Shown: in pieces, positions 60,131-64,000 of the stretch | How positions within the stretch are numbered: position 1 is the stretch's first letter | Layout of the letters: each line of letters begins with the position of its first letter | NCBI GenBank assembly: GCA_017402845.1 | Contig: JAFPLH010000079.1 | Coordinates: forward strand, 1 to 64,000 | Direction of reading: 5' to 3' | Source of the DNA: Clostridia bacterium | Lineage (GTDB): Bacteria > Bacillota > Clostridia > Oscillospirales > Acutalibacteraceae | Length of the DNA: 64,000 bases | Notes under the pieces: model-generated | The model's database searches: none | Told to the model about the DNA's origin: nothing | The model's input: only the letters and a program-made list of their open reading frames with translations | Made by a program: the position numbers and the translations under genes

Positions 60131-60159
60131 ATTATATAATATATTTAATAAATTGCCAA
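60131..60159 (-). promoter_or_regulatory. sigma-A promoter of the pilin-like operon
   Basis: TTGGCA (60154-60159), 17-base spacer, TATAAT (60131-60136) on the minus strand; a second TATAAT lies at 60118-60123. The leader of about 100 bases has a small hairpin CTACC/GGTAG and a strong GGGGAGGA (60061-60068). Nothing else was recognised in the gene-free stretch 60024-60347. Confidence 0.75.
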
Positions 60160-60347
60160 TAGTTTTTTTAAAATGATATCAAAAAATTTTTAAGAATTGT
60201 TTTGTGCAAATATAACAATCAAAACGTGGTATAGAGTATAAATACTCATTATATTGAAGAAAATTTCACTAATATTCACATATTTATGCGACGGTTTTGT
60301 GAATAACAGTGTACAAGCAGTTTTACCTATGCATTAAATATTCATAC

Positions 60348-60827
60348 TTATACATTGTTTTTTTCGACATACTTTAAAAACATTTCAGCAGCGTATCTGA
60401 ACTCCTTAGGATCGCTCAGCGGTGCTTTGCCGTAATTTTCGTGTACTCTGTCGTCTGTCCACGAACAGATCATATAATCTCCGTCAGCAGTAAATTCTGA
60501 TGTATAATACTTCACGCATTTTGTTTTTTCTTCATAACAAAAATACACACGTCTGCAAAGCGTCATAGCGGTAGGTTCAGGCATTTCCGCAATAATAATA
60601 TACATATTCAGATCATCTGATTTTACCTTCTTCGGTATTATCCCGAAATCCTTCTCAGAATACGATCCGTCAGTCACCGGAGCAAACAAAACATAAAGAT
60701 CACTGAAAAACTTGCCGCCCTTATCTGTAACTGCATTTATAAATGCCACAGGCGAGCTGTAAAACCATTTGGGAATACTCTCATGCTCAAGCGTATATCT
60801 GAATTGCTCAAATTCTGTCATTATCAT
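60348..60827 (-). CDS. hypothetical protein
   Basis: About 159 residues, unrecognised; soluble, mixed alpha/beta, with aromatic-rich ends (FRYTLEHESIPKWFYSSP) and an AEMFLKYVEKN helix at the C-terminus. No signal peptide or membrane segment. The ATG at 60827 overlaps the mrnC stop as TAATG and has GGGGGAAAG upstream, so it is translationally coupled to mrnC. A later ATG two codons on is also possible. It ends the obgE operon; no terminator was seen. Confidence 0.75.
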   Translation of the reverse strand: MIMTEFEQFRYTLEHESIPKWFYSSPVAFINAVTDKGGKFFSDLYVLFAPVTDGSYSEKDFGIIPKKVKSDDLNMYIIIAEMPEPTAMTLCRRVYFCYEEKTKCVKYYTSEFTADGDYMICSWTDDRVHENYGKAPLSDPKEFRYAAEMFLKYVEKNNV

Positions 60828-61231
60828 TACGATCTTTCCCCCGTCATTTTTTCTGCCAGACAAAAAAGCTCACGAAGTCTTTCGATATCGCCTTTAAGAT
60901 AAACGTAACCGAAAAGAGCCTCTAATCCCGTTGCACGATGATAATCTATATTTCTTGCATTTTTCGGAACGGTCGTTGTATGAGCATTTTTTCCTCTTTT
61001 GTAAACAGCTTCTTCTTCTTCTGTCAGATAAGGCATAATAGCCTCAATAGTTTCTGCCTGTGCTTTGCAGTTGACCATATGAACCTTTTTGTCACTTAAA
61101 ACACCAACAGGACGGTTAGCCTCGCAAACAAGCTTTTCTCTGACAAGCAGATCATACACACTGTCACCGATAAAAGACAGCGTAAGCGGACTTATCTCAT
61201 TAAGGTTTATATCTCTGTCAAGAAAACGCAT
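60827..61231 (-). CDS. mrnC: Mini-ribonuclease III
   Basis: A 134-residue RNase III catalytic domain without the double-stranded RNA binding domain, as in Bacillus MrnC, which matures 23S rRNA. The catalytic signature is LSFIGDSVYDLLVREKLV, and RGKNAHTTTVPKNA and ATGLEALFGYVYL complete the fold. The ATG at 61231 with GGGGGAGA upstream is chosen over a TTG five codons earlier. It overlaps neighbours in a tight operon with obgE upstream. Confidence 0.93.
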   Translation of the reverse strand: MRFLDRDINLNEISPLTLSFIGDSVYDLLVREKLVCEANRPVGVLSDKKVHMVNCKAQAETIEAIMPYLTEEEEAVYKRGKNAHTTTVPKNARNIDYHRATGLEALFGYVYLKGDIERLRELFCLAEKMTGERS

Positions 61232-61242
61232 ATTCTCCCCCG

Positions 61243-62511
61243 TCAATCTACAAATTCAAACTCAAAATCGTATATAGAAACAGTGTCGCCCTCTTGTACG
61301 CCAGCGTCGTACAAAGCGTCTATAACACCCGCATTAAGCAGCACTCTCTGAAAATACTGCAAAGACTCATAGTCATCAAAGTTGACAGTATTCATAATAC
61401 GTACAAGCCACTCTCCCTCAACAACGAATATTCCGTCCATATTGCGAACAGTCACTTCGTTCTTTTTGAGCTTATCGGGTTCAATAACAAGCGGCTCTGC
61501 CTCGAAGCGTGAGATAGGCGGCAGCTTTGACAGCTCCTCTCTGATACAGTTAAGCAGAGGATCGACTTCATAACGAATAGCCGCCATTATCGGGAAGAAC
61601 TTATAGCCCATATTTTCAACGTATTTTCTGAAATCTTCTATCTGCTCATCTTCGGCAAGATCGCACTTGTTGCCGGCAACTATCATAGGACGCTTTGCAA
61701 GCTCCGGATCAAACTTTTCCAATTCTGCATTGATAGTTTTAAAATCCTCTTTGGGATCACGCCCTTCGCTGCCTGATACATCTACGATATGAACAAGCAT
61801 TCTGCACCGTTCCACATGGCGCAAAAATTGGTGTCCCAGACCGACGCCCTCCCAAGCGCCCTCGATAAGTCCGGGGATATCAGCCATTACAAACGACTCA
61901 CCCTCACCAAGTCTTACAACGCCTAAAACTGGTGTTATCGTTGTAAAATGATAATTCGCTATTACAGGTTTTGCCTCGCTGACAACTGATACAAGCGTAC
62001 TTTTACCAACATTAGGAAAACCTACCAAACCAACATCAGCAAGAAGCTTTAATTCAAGCTGTACCTCATATTCTTCTCCGGGCATACCGGGCTTAGCAAA
62101 TCTCGGAGTTTGTCTTGTGGGAGTTGCAAAATGGATATTTCCCCAACCGCCTTTGCCGCCTTTTGCAACAACAACGGGTTCGTCAGAAGAAATATCAGCC
62201 ATAATTCTGCCTGTTTCAGCGTCCTTGATAACTGTTCCTCTTGGTACTCTTATAACAAGATCCTCCGCCTTTTTTCCGTTACATCGACCGCCCCTGCCGT
62301 TTTCGCCTTTAGGTGCGGTGTATTTCCTTTTATATCTAAAATCCGCAAGCGTGCTGAGATTATCGTCTGCGGCAAAAACAATATTACCGCCTCGTCCACC
62401 GTCGCCGCCGTCAGGACCTCCGGAAGCTACATATTTTTCCCTATGAAACGAAACGCTTCCGTCGCCGCCGTCGCCTGCTTTTATCTTTATTTTCGCTATA
62501 TCTACAAACAT
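61243..62511 (-). CDS. obgE: Obg family GTPase
   Basis: A 422-residue ribosome-associated GTPase. Glycine-rich Obg domain at residues 1-158 (GDGGDGSVSFHREK, GGPDGGDGGRGG), then the G domain with GFPNVGKST (G1), DIPGLIEGA (G3) and GNKCDL (G4), and a C-terminal OCT domain (about 345-422). It is linked to 50S assembly and stress control. ATG with AAAGGA upstream; upstream neighbour is a zinc-ribbon membrane protein, downstream mrnC. Confidence 0.97.
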   Translation of the reverse strand: MFVDIAKIKIKAGDGGDGSVSFHREKYVASGGPDGGDGGRGGNIVFAADDNLSTLADFRYKRKYTAPKGENGRGGRCNGKKAEDLVIRVPRGTVIKDAETGRIMADISSDEPVVVAKGGKGGWGNIHFATPTRQTPRFAKPGMPGEEYEVQLELKLLADVGLVGFPNVGKSTLVSVVSEAKPVIANYHFTTITPVLGVVRLGEGESFVMADIPGLIEGAWEGVGLGHQFLRHVERCRMLVHIVDVSGSEGRDPKEDFKTINAELEKFDPELAKRPMIVAGNKCDLAEDEQIEDFRKYVENMGYKFFPIMAAIRYEVDPLLNCIREELSKLPPISRFEAEPLVIEPDKLKKNEVTVRNMDGIFVVEGEWLVRIMNTVNFDDYESLQYFQRVLLNAGVIDALYDAGVQEGDTVSIYDFEFEFVD

Positions 62512-62535
62512 TTTCTTTTCCTTTCGTTAAGAACA

Positions 62536-62916
62536 TCATTTCTTATATCTGAAACCGCACCTGCTGCAATACCCCACAGAAGAAAACTCCTTACAAATGG
62601 GACAAGTATTTGTCGCTTCTTCTGCCAGAAGATCAATATCAATTTCTCCCTGCGCAGCATTTTTGTATGAGGCGCTATAATTTGAATTTCCGTAGCTGCC
62701 CGCAGAATGATAAGATTGTATATTACCGGATCTTATATTTGCGTTTACACTGCTGCCATTCTCTCTCTTACCGGCAAACGGAGCAAGTAAGAAGCAAAAG
62801 ACTGCTATTGTCGCAAAAAAGCCGGACTCAAATTCTGCGGCCAAATACAAAAGAAACACACCCAAGCAAATGCACACGATCGCAGCAGGCTTTACTTTTT
62901 TACCGTTAGTTGACAT
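62536..62916 (-). CDS. membrane protein with C-terminal zinc ribbon
   Basis: A 126-residue protein. Two hydrophobic segments near the N-terminus (about residues 10-26 and 30-48) are followed by a Ser/Asn/Tyr-rich linker and a zinc ribbon CPIC...CSRCGFRYKK (four cysteines) at the end. Function not known. ATG with GAGGG upstream; it is 24 bases before obgE and just after the L27 terminator. Confidence 0.78.
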   Translation of the reverse strand: MSTNGKKVKPAAIVCICLGVFLLYLAAEFESGFFATIAVFCFLLAPFAGKRENGSSVNANIRSGNIQSYHSAGSYGNSNYSASYKNAAQGEIDIDLLAEEATNTCPICKEFSSVGYCSRCGFRYKK

Positions 62917-62947
62917 ACATATACCCTCTTTCTTTTATAATATAAAT

Positions 62948-62988
62948 TGATAAAACAAAAAGGAGCGATAAGAAATTACCGCTCCTTT
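62948..62988 (-). terminator. terminator of the rplU-prp-rpmA operon
   Basis: 9-bp stem AAAGGAGCG/CGCTCCTTT (62959-62967 and 62980-62988) with TTTTTGTTTT on the minus strand. Confidence 0.9.
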
Positions 62989-63020
62989 AATCTCAGATAT
63001 TTTTCAGCCGTAAGACCTGA

Positions 63021-63302
63021 TTACTGCTTAGGATAAACAGAAACCTTTTTACGGTCACGGCCCATACGCTCAAAACGAACTACACCGTCAGCCTTAGCGA
63101 ACAATGTATCGTCGGAGCCACGGCCTACATTCTCGCCGGGATGAATGTGTGTTCCACGCTGCTTAACAAGAATGTTTCCTGCAAGTACAAACTGACCGTC
63201 TGCACGTTTAACACCCAAACGCTTAGACTCAGAGTCACGTCCGTTCTTTGTAGAACCCATACCCTTTTTATGAGCAAAAAGCTGAATGTTGATCTTTAAC
63301 AT
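63021..63302 (-). CDS. rpmA: 50S ribosomal protein L27 (with cleavable N-terminus)
   Basis: A 93-residue L27. The N-terminus [14 protein letters not shown] carries the Firmicutes extension that is removed by the protease Prp before L27 enters the ribosome; the mature part ([30 protein letters not shown]) is canonical. GGAGGTG precedes the ATG. It lies just after prp, its processing enzyme. Confidence 0.97.
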   Translation of the reverse strand: MLKINIQLFAHKKGMGSTKNGRDSESKRLGVKRADGQFVLAGNILVKQRGTHIHPGENVGRGSDDTLFAKADGVVRFERMGRDRKKVSVYPKQ

Positions 63303-63304
63303 AA

Positions 63305-63631
63305 TTACACCTCCGTATATTTTACACTTATAAACTCTTTGTACTGCTCAGCCAGACCGAGCATATGCAGCTTGAAGCCCTGCAATATATATTTGCAGTC
63401 AGCCGCATTTTCCGATAAAATTCTAAGCACCGCATCACCGCTTTCGGTATCAACAGAAACCTTTGCGTCAATATGCATAACGTCTGTTATGGTATTCATA
63501 ACCAGATAAACAGCCGAGCTTATCGCCGCACATACAATGTCCTCGCCCTCATCGGCAAAACCGCTGTGACCTTTAACATGAAATCCCAAAAGCTCTCCGT
63601 TTTTATCGGTGCAGAAAATTACCTTAGTCAT
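63305..63631 (-). CDS. prp: ribosomal-processing cysteine protease Prp
   Basis: A 108-residue cysteine protease with catalytic His in [16 protein letters not shown] (His about 22, Cys about 34). It cleaves the N-terminal extension of L27. Its ATG overlaps the rplU stop as TAATG, and it is directly followed by rpmA, the standard Firmicutes order. Confidence 0.95.
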   Translation of the reverse strand: MTKVIFCTDKNGELLGFHVKGHSGFADEGEDIVCAAISSAVYLVMNTITDVMHIDAKVSVDTESGDAVLRILSENAADCKYILQGFKLHMLGLAEQYKEFISVKYTEV

Positions 63632-63942
63632 TAATCCATACTAACGCCGGTGATCTCAACCTTTGTATAGGGCTGTCTATGTCCCATTTTTCTCTTTTCG
63701 CCCTTCTTAGGCTTGTAAGTAGAAACAACGATCTTCTTGCCCTTACCGTTCTTGAGCACCTTGCCTGTTACGGAAGCTTTAGCAACATACGGCGCACCTG
63801 TAACGAACTCGCCCTGTGTTCCGACTGCTACTACATTAAAGTTTACTGTTTCATCTGCTTCGGCGCCAAGCTTTTCAACGAAGATAACACTGCCTTCTTC
63901 AACCTTGTACTGCTTTCCGCCTGTTTCAATAATTGCATACAT
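63631..63942 (-). CDS. rplU: 50S ribosomal protein L21
   Basis: A 103-residue L21, a 23S rRNA-binding protein of the large subunit. Typical features are [17 protein letters not shown] at the N-terminus and [20 protein letters not shown] near the end. First gene of the rplU-prp-rpmA operon. Its ribosome binding site is inside a short hairpin of the leader (see that entry). Confidence 0.97.
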   Translation of the reverse strand: MYAIIETGGKQYKVEEGSVIFVEKLGAEADETVNFNVVAVGTQGEFVTGAPYVAKASVTGKVLKNGKGKKIVVSTYKPKKGEKRKMGHRQPYTKVEITGVSMD

Positions 63943-64000
63943 TTTGCAGACACCTGCACTTTCTTTTAAGACTCGCTATCATATATCAAAAAATATACTG
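63943..64000 (-). promoter_or_regulatory. L21 leader with hairpin over the ribosome binding site
   Basis: On the minus strand TGCAG-GTGT-CTGCA (63945-63958) forms a hairpin that includes AGGTG, the only plausible ribosome site of rplU, two bases before ATG. This fits the L21 ribosomal-protein leader known in Firmicutes, although only part of it is inside the window. Confidence 0.55.

Overview
The window looks like chromosome of a low-GC, Gram-positive, Ruminococcus-like member of the Clostridia (Oscillospiraceae). The evidence is the AT-rich intergenic DNA, sigma-A promoters of TTGAAA-17-TATAAT type, the Firmicutes L21-Prp-L27 operon with an L27 that carries a cleavable N-terminus, clostridial families (GlgD, NusG-II/Gx transporter pair, DUF815, DUF3810, DUF5684, VanW), and cohesin-like and starch-binding-like surface modules. 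A starch-degrading gut species in the style of R. bromii is my inference; no rRNA gene is present to fix the taxonomy. Most genes are on the minus strand. No phage, CRISPR array or transposase gene is seen.

Layout: 1-1.6 kb, end of ribF and a DUF3810 membrane metalloprotease-like gene (+). 1.66-7.9 kb, a glycogen operon read leftward as glgB-glgC-glgD-glgA from a clear promoter. 8.2-10.9 kb, two uncharacterised genes and a sugar-kinase-fold gene whose motifs appear circularly permuted. 11.1-19.3 kb, glmU-like (uridylyltransferase domain only), prs, pth, mfd, a PrsA-like lipoprotein and a proline/tyrosine-rich surface protein. 20.0-22.6 kb, ppdK (+) behind a 756-base gene-free upstream region. 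22.9-28.1 kb, three cohesin-like membrane-anchored surface proteins interleaved with purA and galE; one also carries a CBM26-like module. 28.1-31.2 kb, galE, a Gx-transporter gene with an in-frame TGA near its expected start, a NusG-II protein and an unknown. 31.4-31.6 kb, tRNA-Gln(CTG) and tRNA-Pro(CGG) behind a perfect consensus promoter.

31.6-45.9 kb holds hemW, a UgtP-like diacylglycerol glucosyltransferase, a 384-bp MITE-like element, an ABC exporter whose ATPase has lost most catalytic motifs, a VanW protein, a histidine phosphatase, a second 316-bp MITE-like element, an acyl-ACP thioesterase, a UvrD/PcrA helicase, tatD, an HD-domain protein and an ABC-F ATPase with one degenerate composite site. 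46.0-51.8 kb is a DUF5684 membrane protein and a sugar ABC importer (binding lipoprotein, two permeases, no own ATPase) with a DUF815 AAA+ ATPase inside the cluster.

52.0-60.0 kb is the most interesting part: a MecA-like gene (+) and, opposite, a three-gene operon of type IV pilin-like proteins. Its first gene encodes a giant of about 1,990 residues with a PilX/GspK-like N-terminus and several starch-binding-like beta-sandwich modules, followed by two canonical pseudopilins. I read it as a candidate pilus-tip starch adhesin. 60.3-64 kb ends with obgE, mrnC, a zinc-ribbon membrane protein and rplU-prp-rpmA.

Taken together, the window combines intracellular glycogen storage (glgBCDA), a C3/C4 glycolytic enzyme (PPDK), sugar import and several putative extracellular glucan-binding or protein-docking surface proteins, set among housekeeping genes.
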